This document shows, one piece after another, positions 34,378 through 43,321 of a stretch of DNA of 64,000 nucleotides. Below the pieces are notes generated by a model. The model worked only from the letters and a program-made list of their open reading frames with translations, was not told the origin of the DNA and did no database searches. The DNA comes from Xylanimonas oleitrophica (GTDB taxonomy: Bacteria; Actinomycetota; Actinomycetes; Actinomycetales; Cellulomonadaceae), in NCBI RefSeq assembly GCF_003244315.1, contig NZ_QKWH01000003.1, positions 186,001 to 250,000 on the forward strand. Reading direction: 5' to 3'. Every line of letters begins with the position of its first letter. Positions within the stretch are counted from its first letter, which is position 1. A program made the translations under genes and the position numbers.

Positions 34378-35475
34378 TCAGGCGGCCCGGTCGACGGCGG
34401 CGTGGGTGAGCTCCAGCAGCACCTCGCGCCCGGTCTCCTCGAGATCGGCGCGCTGGAGCGCGCCGGTCGCTGCCGTGGCGAGCTCCTGGATGAGGTGCTC
34501 GACGCCGTCGAGGGCGCCGGTGGCCAGGATGACGTCGCGCAGCGCCTGGACGTCGTCGTCGGTGAGGGCGGGGTCGCCCAGCCGGCTCGTGACGAGGGCG
34601 CGCTGGTCAGCGTCCCCGGCAGCCATCGCCCGGGCCACCAGCACCGTCCGCTTGCCCTCGCGCAGGTCGTCCCCGGCGGGCTTGCCGGTGACGTCCGGGT
34701 CGCCGAACACGCCCAGGACGTCGTCACGGAGCTGGAACGCCTCGCCGAGGGGGAGCCCGACCGCGTCGACGGCCTCCAGCCGGGCGGCGTCCGCGCCGGC
34801 GAGCACCGCACCGAGCACCAGCGGCTGGCGCACCGAGTAGCTGGCGGACTTGGCACGGAGCACGGCGCGTGCGCGCTCCTCGTCCGCGGCGGGGTCCAGG
34901 CCCCAGGGCTCTGCCTGGACGAGCACGTCCAGGTACTGGCCCACGATGACCTCGCTCTGCATGGCGTCGAACACCTCGCGCGCGGCCTGGGCGGTGCGCG
35001 GCGGCAGCGGGGCCAGGGCGGCGGCGATCTCCCGCTGGGCCGCGACCAGGCACAGGTCGCCCAGCAGGATCGCCGCCGACTCCCCGAACCGGGCGGGCTC
35101 GCCCGCCCAGCCGGCCTCGGCGTGCCGGGCCTCGAAGACGCGGTGCGCCGTCGGGCGGCCGCGGCGGGTGTCGGAGGCGTCCATGACGTCGTCGTGCAGG
35201 AGCGCGGCGGCCTGGAAGAGCTCGAGGGCGGCCCCCGCGCGCACGGCGGCCTCGCGGCCCTCGCCCGTGGCCTCGCCGCCGTGCGCGCGGAAGGACCAGT
35301 AGGCGAAGGCGGCGCGCAGCCGCTTCCCGCCGGCGAGGAGGGCACCGGCCTGGTCGGTCAGCGCCGTGGCGGTGGGCCCGATCTGGCCGACCTCGTCGGC
35401 GAGCCGGTGCAGGTGACGGGCGACGGCGGCATCGACGTCGGCACGGAGGTTCTCGAGGTCGACGACCGCAGGCAT
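34378..35475 (-). CDS. Polyprenyl (isoprenyl) diphosphate synthase
   Basis: 365 residues. It chains isopentenyl diphosphate units. The first Asp-rich motif is LLHDDVMDASDTRRG (near residue 95), the second FQLRDDVLGVFGD. GGKRLRAAFAYW and KSASYSVRQPLVLGAVL match the all-trans prenyl transferase family. Residues before the first Asp motif that set chain length are not enough to tell GGPP from longer products. Position corresponds to idsA2 (Rv2173) beside the kinase in mycobacteria. The upstream lipoprotein gene is 27 bp away and likely co-transcribed. Confidence 0.93.
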   Translation of the reverse strand: MPAVVDLENLRADVDAAVARHLHRLADEVGQIGPTATALTDQAGALLAGGKRLRAAFAYWSFRAHGGEATGEGREAAVRAGAALELFQAAALLHDDVMDASDTRRGRPTAHRVFEARHAEAGWAGEPARFGESAAILLGDLCLVAAQREIAAALAPLPPRTAQAAREVFDAMQSEVIVGQYLDVLVQAEPWGLDPAADEERARAVLRAKSASYSVRQPLVLGAVLAGADAARLEAVDAVGLPLGEAFQLRDDVLGVFGDPDVTGKPAGDDLREGKRTVLVARAMAAGDADQRALVTSRLGDPALTDDDVQALRDVILATGALDGVEHLIQELATAATGALQRADLEETGREVLLELTHAAVDRAA

Positions 35476-35502
35476 GCTCCGAAGCCTATGTCAGACCGGC
35501 GG

Positions 35503-36078
35503 TCAGCCCGCCGGTGCCGCCACCGTGCCGCTGATGCTCACCAGCCGCCGGTCGTCCTCGTCGAGCACGCCCACCAGCAGGGTCTCCACCAGCGGGCCCT
35601 CCTCGCGCTCGGTGCGTCGTGTCCACGCCGTCTGCGCGGACAGGCCGGTGATCACCGAGGGGGCGGTCTCGGTGAAGCCGGCGACCGCGAGCGGTGCGCC
35701 GACCTGGGCGAGGACGTCCTCGACCGTCGCCGGGGTCGAGAGGTTGAGCGAGACCTGCGTGGTCCCGTTCTCCTGGGGGCGTGCCGAGCTGGCGACCACC
35801 GTGGCCCCTTCGGGCGCGGCCAGCAGGTCGGTCGGGAACCCCTCGGCGTAGTCACCGACCGCCGTCGCGGGGTCGTAGTCGGGCATCGGTGCGGCCGACG
35901 TCTCCGGCTCGGGCGCCGTCGTCGGCAGGTCGGCGCCGGAGCGCGTGTCGAGACGGCCCGAGGGCGCCGGCGTGCAGCCCACGGCGAGCACCCCGACGAG
36001 CAGCACGACGAGAGCCGCGGCCCCGGGCGTGCCGGGGTGCGCGCGGCGCGTGGCGGTGCCGGCCTGGCGAGCGATCAC
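35503..36078 (-). CDS. Lipoprotein, unknown function
   Basis: 191 residues from GTG at 36078. The signal region is GTPGAAALVVLLVGVLAVGC with a lipobox (LAVGC), so it should be anchored on the outer face of the membrane. The mature part has a short Pro/Thr-rich linker and a domain of about 130 residues (EGFPTDLLAAPEGATVVASS, STPATVEDVLAQVGAPLAVAGFTETAP). No enzyme motif is visible. TACCGT lies 6 nt before the GTG. Probably co-transcribed with the prenyl synthase. Confidence 0.75.
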   Translation of the reverse strand: MIARQAGTATRRAHPGTPGAAALVVLLVGVLAVGCTPAPSGRLDTRSGADLPTTAPEPETSAAPMPDYDPATAVGDYAEGFPTDLLAAPEGATVVASSARPQENGTTQVSLNLSTPATVEDVLAQVGAPLAVAGFTETAPSVITGLSAQTAWTRRTEREEGPLVETLLVGVLDEDDRRLVSISGTVAAPAG

Positions 36079-36084
36079 GCGCAC

Positions 36085-36090
36085 ACGGTA
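36085..36090 (-). promoter_or_regulatory. -10 box of the lipoprotein gene, leaderless
   Basis: TACCGT on the minus strand, 6 nt before GTG at 36078. Confidence 0.5.
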
Positions 36091-36291
36091 GCGGCAGCCT
36101 GGCCGCGCCGAGGCCCTGCCCGGGCGGCGGAGGCCGTCCTTCCTGCGGTCCCGCTCGTCCTGCCCGCACCGCCGTCGCGCCGAGGCGTCAGCCTCCACCG
36201 AGGCTGCCCCCGGACGTCACGACGCCGGCCTCTGCGCACAGGCGGCCGGCCGCACCCCGCACGCGGGCGGCCCGGTGGCTGAGATCGACGC

Positions 36292-37608
36292 ATGACCCCC
36301 ACCGCCCAGACCGTGCGGGTGCGCGACACCCGCGACCTGCTGTCCGTCGTCCCCTACGCGCTGGGCTACCGGCCCGCCGAGTGCGTCGTCGTGCTGTGCG
36401 TGCGCCCCGACGGCAGCCTCGGGCTCGTCGCCCGCACCGCGCTCGCCGACCTGCGCCGGCCCGCCGACCGCGCCCACCTCGCCGGCCTGGTGGCCCGCCG
36501 AGCGCGTCAGGACGCGACGGCCGCGGCCTACGTGGTCCTCTACAGCGCCCACGACGCCGGCGGGTACGAAGCGGGCGGGTACGAGGCGGGCGGGTACGAG
36601 GCGGGCAGGTGGGACGCCCTGCCCGGGACGGCCCACGGCAGCGGGGGCAGCGGCGGGGGCACCGGCGGGGCGGCGGCGCTCGCGGCCGTGCACGCGTTCC
36701 GCGACGCGATGGCCGCCGTCGTGCCCGATTGCGAGACCTGGCACGTGGGCACCGAGCGATACCGCTCGCTCGACTGCGTCGACCCCGGCTGCTGCCCGCC
36801 CGGCGGCCACCCCGTCGAGGGCCTGGAGTCCACCACGCCTGGCGCGCAGCTCGTGCTCGACGGGCTCGCCCCGGCCGTCTCGCGCGAGGAGCTCTACCGG
36901 GTGCCCCGCGCTGCCGCGGGGGCCCGCGACCTGGCGGGCAGGGCGGCCCAGCGCTGGGAGCGCGCGGCCGTCCGGGCCCGGGGCGGGGCGGGCGCCGGTG
37001 CGAGGACGCCCGACGGCGCGATGCCCGCAGACCCGGTCCCCGCGGCCGCGGTGCCGGGCGACGCGGTGCCTGGCAGCGCGTCCGCGCTGCACGACTGGCG
37101 GCGCCGTTCCTACGGCGCCTGGCTCGATGCGGTGCGGGCTGCCTCCCGGGACGCGCAGGTCCCCGTCGCGGTGCTCGGCCGCCTCGCGGCGGCGCTCGAC
37201 GACACCCCGGTCCGGGACGCCGTGCTGCTCTGGTGCGTCCCGGGCTGCGACGACCTCGCCTCCGCGACGGCCGTCGGCGAGGACGGCACCGGTGCTCGGA
37301 CGTCCGATGCGCTGGCGGCCGTCGTCGACCCGGCCCGCGCCCGCCGGCCCGACGAGCAGCGCCTGCAGGCCGCGGTCACGGTGCTCGAGGCGGTGGTGGC
37401 CCACGCGGCCGTGCGCCGCACGGCCCCGCCGCTGACCCTGCTCGCCTTCCTGGCGTGGTGGTCGGGCGAGGGTGGGCGTGCTGCGCACCGCGTGGGGGAG
37501 GCTCTCGAGGTCGACCCCGAGCACCGGCTCGCCGGCCTGGTGGACGCGGCGCTCACCGCGGCGGTGCCTCCCGGCTGGGTCCGTGCGCGCGCCGTGGCGG
37601 CGTCGTGA
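36292..37608 (+). CDS. DUF4192 protein
   Basis: 438 residues. The family signature is at the N-terminus: VRVRDTRDLLSVVPYALGYRPAECVVVLCVRPDG. The rest is Ala- and Arg-rich with WHVGTERYRSLDCVDPGCCPPGGHPVE (a Cys-rich loop) and the C-terminal TLLAFLAWWSGEGGRAAHRVGEALEVDP. Function of DUF4192 is unknown; it is restricted to actinobacteria. Residues near 88-102 are a triple GGYEA repeat coded by a 15-bp tandem repeat, probably variable between strains. Confidence 0.85.
   Translation: MTPTAQTVRVRDTRDLLSVVPYALGYRPAECVVVLCVRPDGSLGLVARTALADLRRPADRAHLAGLVARRARQDATAAAYVVLYSAHDAGGYEAGGYEAGGYEAGRWDALPGTAHGSGGSGGGTGGAAALAAVHAFRDAMAAVVPDCETWHVGTERYRSLDCVDPGCCPPGGHPVEGLESTTPGAQLVLDGLAPAVSREELYRVPRAAAGARDLAGRAAQRWERAAVRARGGAGAGARTPDGAMPADPVPAAAVPGDAVPGSASALHDWRRRSYGAWLDAVRAASRDAQVPVAVLGRLAAALDDTPVRDAVLLWCVPGCDDLASATAVGEDGTGARTSDALAAVVDPARARRPDEQRLQAAVTVLEAVVAHAAVRRTAPPLTLLAFLAWWSGEGGRAAHRVGEALEVDPEHRLAGLVDAALTAAVPPGWVRARAVAAS
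36559..36604 (+). repeat. 15-bp in-frame tandem repeat in the DUF4192 gene
   Basis: Three copies of GCGGGTACGAGGCGG, one with a single change (GAA for GAG), encoding GGYEA three times. In frame, so copy-number change would not break the protein. Confidence 0.75.
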
Positions 37609-37631
37609 CGCACCGGCGCTCGCCGCTCGGG

Positions 37632-37637
37632 TAGCGT
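37632..37637 (+). promoter_or_regulatory. -10 box of the universal stress protein gene, leaderless
   Basis: TAGCGT, 7 nt before ATG at 37645; this excludes the upstream GTG at 37636. Confidence 0.55.
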
Positions 37638-37644
37638 GCGCCTC

Positions 37645-38034
37645 ATGACGGTCGTGGTCAGCCACCTGAGCAACCCCGAGGGCCGCCAGGCCCTCGCGAC
37701 GGCGATCGGGGAGGCCCGGTCGCGCGGGACGCGGCTCGTCGTGGTCGCGCACGCCGCGGCCCCGGCGGACGGGACCGCCCCGGCCGAGAGCGAGGGCGGC
37801 GACGCCCTCGAGGAGCTGCGCACCCGGCTGGCGGAGGGACAGGTGGAGCACGAGGTCGTCACCAGCTCCGGGGACCTCGCCGAGGTGCTGGTGCAGACCG
37901 CGGCCCGCACCCAGGCCGAGCTCATCGTGATCGGGCTGCGACGGCGCAGCCCTGTGGGGAAGCTCATCCTGGGGTCCGGAGCGCAGCGCATCCTGCTCGA
38001 GGCGCCCTGCCCGGTGCTCGCTGTCAAGCCCTGA
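37645..38034 (+). CDS. Universal stress protein (UspA family)
   Basis: 129 residues. VVVSHLSNPEGRQALATAIGEA starts the fold, and the C-terminal nucleotide-binding pattern is IVIGLRRRSPVGKLILGSGAQRILLEAPCPVLAV, matching GxxG-x9-GS of ATP-binding Usp proteins. It probably binds ATP and acts in stress or dormancy. The target is unknown. Monocistronic by its own leaderless promoter. Confidence 0.88.
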   Translation: MTVVVSHLSNPEGRQALATAIGEARSRGTRLVVVAHAAAPADGTAPAESEGGDALEELRTRLAEGQVEHEVVTSSGDLAEVLVQTAARTQAELIVIGLRRRSPVGKLILGSGAQRILLEAPCPVLAVKP

Positions 38035-38381
38035 CCGCCGTCTGTCCGCGCTGAGGGCACCCGAGGGCGCTCTGGGAGCACTCTGAGGCGCCGTGAGCGG
38101 CGGCTGGCCGCCGTGCCAGGGCCGGGACGCTCCCGGGGTGCGGGGGCCGGCGCCGGCGCGGGAATCATGCGGGCGTGCCGCGAGTTGTACCGAGGACACC
38201 AGCGACCGAGCGGCCCGGTACGGGCGAAACTGACCTGCACAGAGCGGGGCAGCCGGGTCGCGACGGTACAATATCCATTGTCCGCCGGAGCCTCGACGGT
38301 CCGATTCGAGCAAGGTCCGCCCGGACCGCTTCCAGTCTCACCGGCGGGACACCGCCCCCTCGATTGCCGAAAGGTCGGTTT
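38035..38381 (+). other. Intergenic region with the sigA promoter and leader
   Basis: 347 bp. It contains TACAAT (38267-38272) as the best -10 box, inside the dyad ACAAT-N4-ATTGT, and a leader of about 105 nt to the sigA start. The first 200 bp show nothing I can support. Upstream in-frame codons for sigA (from 38175) look non-coding. Confidence 0.55.
38265..38283 (+). promoter_or_regulatory. sigA promoter with overlapping dyad
   Basis: TACAAT at 38267-38272 as -10; ACAAT (38268-38272) and ATTGT (38277-38281) form a perfect 5-bp dyad with a 4-bp spacer. The AT-rich patch stands out in a very GC-rich genome. No convincing -35. Confidence 0.5.
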
Positions 38382-40058
38382 GTGGCGTCCACGTCCCAGA
38401 GCACCGCACAGCAGAACATCACGCTGCCCCGCGAGTTCGAGCACCCTGCGCTGAAGGAGCTCCTCGCCGAGGGCACGGCCCAGGGGCGCGTCGACGCCGA
38501 GGCGTTCCGTACCGCCTGCGAGGCCGCCGGGGTGGGTGACGCCAAGCGGCTCAAGGCGGTGCTCAAGGCCCTGTCCGTCGCCGGGGTGGAGGTCGGCCTG
38601 CCGACCGTCACCAAGGTGGCCGCGGCCGCGACCTCGCGCAGCACCACGGCCACGGCGAAGGCGCCGTCGTCGCGCAAGTCCACGCCCAAGGCGTCGGCCG
38701 TCACGACCACGCGCACCGCCCCCACCAAGGCGGCCGAGGCCGAGGCGGAGGCCGACGGCGAGGAGACGACCAAGCCCGCCCGCAAGACGGCCGCCAAGTC
38801 GGCCGGCACGCGCAAGACGACGGCGAAGAAGACCACCGCCGCCAAGGCGTCCAAGGCCAAGACCTCCGGCGAGGACGAGGACGAGGTCCTCGAGGACGAC
38901 GTCGAGATCGACGAGGCCGAGCTGGAGACCGTCGAGGACGTGGCGACGGACGACACCGACGACTCCACCGACGACGCGGACGAGGCCGAGCAGACGGACG
39001 ACGCGAAGGCGCCGGCCGCCAAGGACGGCAAGGCTGCCGCGGGCGAGGAGGAGGAGACGGGCTTCGTCGTCTCCGACACCGACGACGAGGACCAGCCCGC
39101 TCAGCAGGTGGTCACCGCCGGTGCCACGGCCGACCCGGTCAAGGACTACCTCAAGCAGATCGGCAAGGTCGCGCTGCTGAACGCCGAGCAGGAGGTCGAG
39201 CTCGCCAAGCGCATCGAGGCCGGCCTGTTCGCGGAGGAGAAGCTGGCGAAGGAGTTCGCCGACTTCGACCGCACCAAGGCCGACGCCGACACCCGCCGCG
39301 TCTACCGCGACCTGCAGTGGATCGCGCACGACGGCAAGCGGGCGAAGAACCACCTGCTCGAGGCCAACCTGCGTCTGGTCGTCTCGCTCGCCAAGCGGTA
39401 CACGGGCCGCGGGATGCTGTTCCTGGACCTGATCCAGGAGGGCAACCTCGGTCTGATCCGTGCGGTCGAGAAGTTCGACTACACCAAGGGCTACAAGTTC
39501 TCGACGTACGCCACCTGGTGGATCCGGCAGGCGATCACCCGCGCCATGGCCGACCAGGCCCGGACCATCCGCATCCCCGTGCACATGGTCGAGGTCATCA
39601 ACAAGCTGGCCCGCGTCCAGCGGCAGATGCTCCAGGACCTGGGCCGTGAGCCCACGCCGGAGGAGCTGGCCAAGGAGCTGGACATGACGCCCGAGAAGGT
39701 CGTCGAGGTCCAGAAGTACGGCCGTGAGCCCATCTCGCTCCACACCCCCCTGGGTGAGGACGGCGACAGCGAGTTCGGTGACCTCATCGAGGACTCCGAG
39801 GCCGTGGTCCCGGCTGACGCCGTGTCGTTCACGCTGCTCCAGGAGCAGCTGCACCAGGTGCTCGACACGCTGTCGGAGCGCGAGGCCGGCGTCGTGTCCA
39901 TGCGGTTCGGCCTGCAGGACGGCCAGCCCAAGACGCTCGACGAGATCGGCAAGGTCTACGGCGTGACGCGCGAGCGCATCCGTCAGATCGAGTCCAAGAC
40001 GATGTCGAAGCTGCGCCACCCGTCGCGCTCCCAGGTGCTGCGCGACTACCTCGACTGA
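38382..40058 (+). CDS. sigA: Primary RNA polymerase sigma factor
   Basis: 558 residues. It directs RNA polymerase to housekeeping promoters. The N-terminal half (about 85-270) is Lys/Ala/Thr-rich then acidic, as in HrdB-type sigma factors. Region 1.2 is [16 protein letters not shown], region 2 has [19 protein letters not shown] and [17 protein letters not shown], which melts and reads the -10 box, and region 4 ends in [26 protein letters not shown] at 38382 follows GAAAGG. The strong -10 bias of this window (TAnnnT) is what region 2 would read. Confidence 0.97.
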   Translation: MASTSQSTAQQNITLPREFEHPALKELLAEGTAQGRVDAEAFRTACEAAGVGDAKRLKAVLKALSVAGVEVGLPTVTKVAAAATSRSTTATAKAPSSRKSTPKASAVTTTRTAPTKAAEAEAEADGEETTKPARKTAAKSAGTRKTTAKKTTAAKASKAKTSGEDEDEVLEDDVEIDEAELETVEDVATDDTDDSTDDADEAEQTDDAKAPAAKDGKAAAGEEEETGFVVSDTDDEDQPAQQVVTAGATADPVKDYLKQIGKVALLNAEQEVELAKRIEAGLFAEEKLAKEFADFDRTKADADTRRVYRDLQWIAHDGKRAKNHLLEANLRLVVSLAKRYTGRGMLFLDLIQEGNLGLIRAVEKFDYTKGYKFSTYATWWIRQAITRAMADQARTIRIPVHMVEVINKLARVQRQMLQDLGREPTPEELAKELDMTPEKVVEVQKYGREPISLHTPLGEDGDSEFGDLIEDSEAVVPADAVSFTLLQEQLHQVLDTLSEREAGVVSMRFGLQDGQPKTLDEIGKVYGVTRERIRQIESKTMSKLRHPSRSQVLRDYLD

Positions 40059-40088
40059 TCCTGCCCCGCCGGAGCCCCGAGCCGGCGT

Positions 40089-40129
40089 GCACGAAGGCCC
40101 GCACCCCTTGAGGGTGCGGGCCTTCGTGC
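40089..40129 (+). terminator. Terminator of sigA
   Basis: 18-bp perfect stem (40089-40106 with 40112-40129), 5-nt loop. Confidence 0.85.
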
Positions 40130-40193
40130 GTCCTCGGCCGCGTGACGCGTGGTGCGGCCCCCGGCAGTCTGTCCGAGCCGTCCGGGCAGGACG

Positions 40194-40234
40194 CACGAGA
40201 GCCCGCACCCCGGTGGCGGGTGCGGGCTCTCGTG
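40194..40234 (-). terminator. Terminator of the DUF7455 gene, near-copy of the sigA terminator
   Basis: 17-bp perfect stem (40194-40210 with 40218-40234), 7-nt loop. The stem matches that of the hairpin at 40089 except at two adjacent positions. Confidence 0.8.
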
Positions 40235-40260
40235 AAGTCTCGTGCGGGGAGCGGCGGGCC

Positions 40261-40458
40261 TCAGCGGGCTCCGTGCTCGGCGAGCAGACGGTCGGTCTCG
40301 TCCTGGATGTGCGTGGCGACGTCGGTGTAGGCGGGGGCGTGCTCGCGCGCGTGGTGGCCGCAGAAGAGGAGCTCTCCCACGGGCAGGACCACGCGAACGT
40401 ACGCCTGGGCGCCGCAGCGGTCGCAGCGGTCGGCGGCGGTCAGCGGTTCGGTCGTCAT
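40261..40458 (-). CDS. DUF7455 small cysteine-containing protein
   Basis: 65 residues. TAADRCDRCGAQAYVRVVLP supplies a CxxC pair; ELLFCGHHAREH gives a further Cys and His pair, so zinc binding is likely. This pattern is a small actinobacterial family usually located between the sigma factor and parE genes. Its function is unknown. Start is ATG at 40458; GTG at 40467 is possible. Confidence 0.85.
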   Translation of the reverse strand: MTTEPLTAADRCDRCGAQAYVRVVLPVGELLFCGHHAREHAPAYTDVATHIQDETDRLLAEHGAR

Positions 40459-40584
40459 GGTGGTCACGAGACAATCCAACCATCCGCTGCCACCAAAATT
40501 CCGTCGGCCGGCGCGCGGTTCGCTCCGGGCATAGTCGACCGGTAGAGGGCGGAGGGTCTGCACCGGCGTGTCGGCGGTGTCGTC

Positions 40585-40590
40585 TACCCT
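40585..40590 (+). promoter_or_regulatory. -10 box of parE, leaderless
   Basis: TACCCT, 6 nt before GTG at 40597. Confidence 0.55.
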
Positions 40591-40596
40591 GCTGGC

Positions 40597-42741
40597 GTGA
40601 CCACCACCGCCCCCCGCTCCGTGCCTGCTGACTCCAGCTACACCGCCCGGCACCTGTCGGTGCTGGAGGGGCTCGAGGCGGTCCGCAAGCGTCCCGGCAT
40701 GTACATCGGCTCGACCGACTCCCGCGGCCTGATGCACTGCCTGTGGGAGATCATCGACAACTCCGTCGACGAGGCGCTGGGCGGCCACGCCACCAAGATC
40801 GGGATCGTGCTCCACGCGGACACCTCGGTGACCGTCTCCGACGACGGTCGCGGCATCCCCGTCGACGTCGAGCCGAAGACGGGCCTGACGGGTGTCGAGG
40901 TGGTCTTCACCAAGCTGCACGCCGGCGGCAAGTTCGGGGGCGGCTCCTACACCGCCTCGGGCGGGCTGCACGGCGTCGGCGCGTCGGTCGTCAACGCCCT
41001 GTCGTCCCGTCTCGACGTCGAGGTCGACCGCGGCGGCAAGACGTACCGCATGACCTTCCACCGCGGCGAGCCGGGCACCTTCGCCGACCCGAAGTCGGGC
41101 CCGTCGCCCGACGCGCCGTTCACCCCGTTCACGGACCGCAGCGAGCTGGCCGTGGTCGGCAAGGCCAAGCGCGGGGTGACGGGCACGCGGGTGCGGTACT
41201 GGGCCGACCGCCAGGTGTTCCCCAAGAGCGCGGTGTTCAGCTACGACGAGTTGGTCACCCGTGTGCGCCAGACGACCTTCCTCGTGCCCGGCCTGGAGAT
41301 CACGGTGCGCGACGAGCGCGGCCTCGCCGGCACCCCCGGGGAGACGGGCCCGCACGAGGAGGTGTTCAAGCACACCGGCGGCGCCGTGGACTTCGTCGAC
41401 TTCCTGGCCCCCGACGCCCCGGTGACCGCGACGTGGACGCTGCGCGGCAAGGGCCAGTTCACCGAGACGGTGCCGGTGCTCGACGACCGCGGCCACATGA
41501 CGCCGCAGGAGGTGCAGCGCGACTGCGAGGTGGACGTCGCCCTGCGCTGGGGCAACGGGTACGACACCGAGGTGCGCTCGTTCGTCAACATCATCGCCAC
41601 GCCCAAGGGCGGCTCGCACCTGACCGGGTTCGAGCAGGGGCTGCTCAAGGTGGTGCGCAAGCAGGTCGAGGCCAACGCCCGGCGGCTGAAGATCAGCGCC
41701 AAGGACGGCTCGGAGCGCATCGAGAAGGACGACGTCACGGCGGGACTGACCGCCGTGGTCACCGTGCGCCTGGCGGAGCCCCAGTTCGAGGGGCAGACCA
41801 AGGAGGTGCTCGGCACCGCCCCGGTGCGCGGCATCGTGGCGCGCGTCGTGGAGAAGGAGCTCGCGGCGATCTTCGGCTCCACCAAGCGCGACGACAAGGC
41901 GCAGGCGGCGCTCCTGCTCGACAAGGTCGTGGCGGAGATGCGCGCCCGCGTCACCGCGCGCAAGCAGAAGGAGATCTCGCGCCGCAAGAACGCGCTGGAG
42001 ACGTCCTCGCTGCCCGCAAAGCTCGCCGACTGCCGCTCGGACGACGTGCAGCGCTCGGAGCTCTTCATCGTCGAGGGTGACTCCGCGCTCGGCACGGCCA
42101 AGCTCGCGCGGTCGAGCGACTTCCAGGCCCTGCTGCCCATCCGCGGCAAGATCCTCAACGTCCAGAAGGCCTCGATCGGGGACATGCTGCGCAACGCCGA
42201 GTGCGCGGCGATCATCCAGGTCATCGGGGCTGGCTCGGGCCGGTCCTTCGACCTCGAGGCTGCGCGCTACGGCAAGATCGTGCTGATGACCGACGCCGAC
42301 GTCGACGGTGCCCACATCCGCACGCTGCTGCTGACGCTCTTCTACCGGTACATGCGACCGCTGGTGGAGGCGGGACGGGTCTACGCGGCGGTCCCGCCGC
42401 TGCACCGGGTCGAGGTCATCGGCGCTCGGGGCAAGGGCAACGAGTACGTCTACACGTACTCGGAGGCGGAGCTGGCCGCGACCCTCAAGCGCCTCGACAA
42501 GGCCGGCAAGCGCTACAAGGACGACATCCAGCGCTACAAGGGCCTGGGGGAGATGGACGCCGACCAGCTCGCCGAGACCACCATGGACCCGCGGCACCGT
42601 ACGCTCCGTCGCGTGACGGCGGAGCACGGCGAGGCGGCCGAGCGGGTGTTCGAGCTGCTGATGGGCTCCGAGGTGGCACCGCGCAAGGACTTCATCGTCG
42701 CCGGTGCGCACGCGCTCGACCGCTCCAAGATCGACGCCTGA
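40597..42741 (+). CDS. parE: DNA topoisomerase IV subunit B
   Basis: 714 residues. ATPase subunit of the type II topoisomerase that unlinks daughter chromosomes. GHKL ATPase motifs: [25 protein letters not shown] and [37 protein letters not shown] motifs: [14 protein letters not shown] and [26 protein letters not shown], with Leu for the Gly usual in GyrB, and its location away from gyrA/gyrB favour ParE. The partner gene parC lies about 4 kb downstream on the other strand. Confidence 0.93.
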   Translation: MTTTAPRSVPADSSYTARHLSVLEGLEAVRKRPGMYIGSTDSRGLMHCLWEIIDNSVDEALGGHATKIGIVLHADTSVTVSDDGRGIPVDVEPKTGLTGVEVVFTKLHAGGKFGGGSYTASGGLHGVGASVVNALSSRLDVEVDRGGKTYRMTFHRGEPGTFADPKSGPSPDAPFTPFTDRSELAVVGKAKRGVTGTRVRYWADRQVFPKSAVFSYDELVTRVRQTTFLVPGLEITVRDERGLAGTPGETGPHEEVFKHTGGAVDFVDFLAPDAPVTATWTLRGKGQFTETVPVLDDRGHMTPQEVQRDCEVDVALRWGNGYDTEVRSFVNIIATPKGGSHLTGFEQGLLKVVRKQVEANARRLKISAKDGSERIEKDDVTAGLTAVVTVRLAEPQFEGQTKEVLGTAPVRGIVARVVEKELAAIFGSTKRDDKAQAALLLDKVVAEMRARVTARKQKEISRRKNALETSSLPAKLADCRSDDVQRSELFIVEGDSALGTAKLARSSDFQALLPIRGKILNVQKASIGDMLRNAECAAIIQVIGAGSGRSFDLEAARYGKIVLMTDADVDGAHIRTLLLTLFYRYMRPLVEAGRVYAAVPPLHRVEVIGARGKGNEYVYTYSEAELAATLKRLDKAGKRYKDDIQRYKGLGEMDADQLAETTMDPRHRTLRRVTAEHGEAAERVFELLMGSEVAPRKDFIVAGAHALDRSKIDA

Positions 42742-42838
42742 GGCGCGCTGGCTGGTCCCGTCGCACGCCAGGGCCCTCGCAGCGGTGACGGTTGCGGCTG
42801 TGACGGGACCGTCTCTGTGCCGGAGGCGTCGCGTCTGG

Positions 42839-42844
42839 GACAAT
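42839..42844 (+). promoter_or_regulatory. -10 box of luxS, leaderless
   Basis: GACAAT, 6 nt before GTG at 42851. Confidence 0.5.
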
Positions 42845-42850
42845 CGAGGG

Positions 42851-43321
42851 GTGAACGACCAGCCGCGCATGAACGTCGAGTCCTTCAACCTCGATCACCG
42901 CACCGTCAAGGCGCCGTACATCCGCCTCGCCGACCGCAAGCAGCTGCCGCACGGTGACGTCATCGTCAAGTACGACGTGCGCTTCACGCAGCCCAACTCC
43001 GGCCACCTCGACATGAAGACGATCCACTCGGTGGAGCACCTCTTCGCCGAGAAGAGCCGCAACCACAGCGCGCAGGTCATCGACTTCTCGCCGATGGGCT
43101 GCCAGACGGGCTTCTACCTCATCCTCCAGGGCGAGCCCGCCTACGACGAGGTGCTCGACCTGGTCGAGAAGACCCTGACGGACATCACCGCCGCCGACGA
43201 GGTCCCCGCCGCCAACGAGGTGCAGTGCGGCTGGGGTGCGAACCACTCGCTCGAGGGGGCCCAGGAGGCCGCCGCGCAGTTCCTGGCGCAGCGGGACGAG
43301 TGGTCGCAGGTCACGGCGTGA
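42851..43321 (+). CDS. luxS: S-ribosylhomocysteine lyase
   Basis: 156 residues. It splits S-ribosylhomocysteine into homocysteine and the precursor of autoinducer 2. Fe-binding and catalytic residues are present: [13 protein letters not shown] (HxxEH), [13 protein letters not shown] (catalytic Cys), [16 protein letters not shown] (Cys and His). [21 protein letters not shown] is the usual N-terminus; the GTG at 42851 adds six residues before that Met. The nucleosidase gene follows with a 4-bp overlap. Confidence 0.96.
   Translation: MNDQPRMNVESFNLDHRTVKAPYIRLADRKQLPHGDVIVKYDVRFTQPNSGHLDMKTIHSVEHLFAEKSRNHSAQVIDFSPMGCQTGFYLILQGEPAYDEVLDLVEKTLTDITAADEVPAANEVQCGWGANHSLEGAQEAAAQFLAQRDEWSQVTA

Noticed and set aside
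36559-36604. CRISPR-like repeat
   Set aside because: Only three directly abutting 15-bp units with no spacers, inside a gene and in frame.
38175-38381. Upstream extension of sigA by 69 codons
   Set aside because: It would run across the TACAAT promoter and dyad, and has non-coding composition; the GTG at 38382 with GAAAGG is better.
38662-39080. Frameshift or assembly error in the Lys/Ala-rich part of sigA
   Set aside because: The frame stays open with normal third-position G/C and such N-terminal regions are usual in actinobacterial primary sigma factors.
37110-40208. A 1032-residue minus-strand frame across DUF4192 and sigA
   Set aside because: Opposite-strand shadow with runs of Leu, Gly and Arg; no motif, and sigA and DUF4192 are certain on the plus strand.
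42742-42850. SAM or SAH riboswitch before luxS
   Set aside because: The -10 box is 6 nt from the start codon, leaving no leader to hold a riboswitch, and I see no conserved aptamer.
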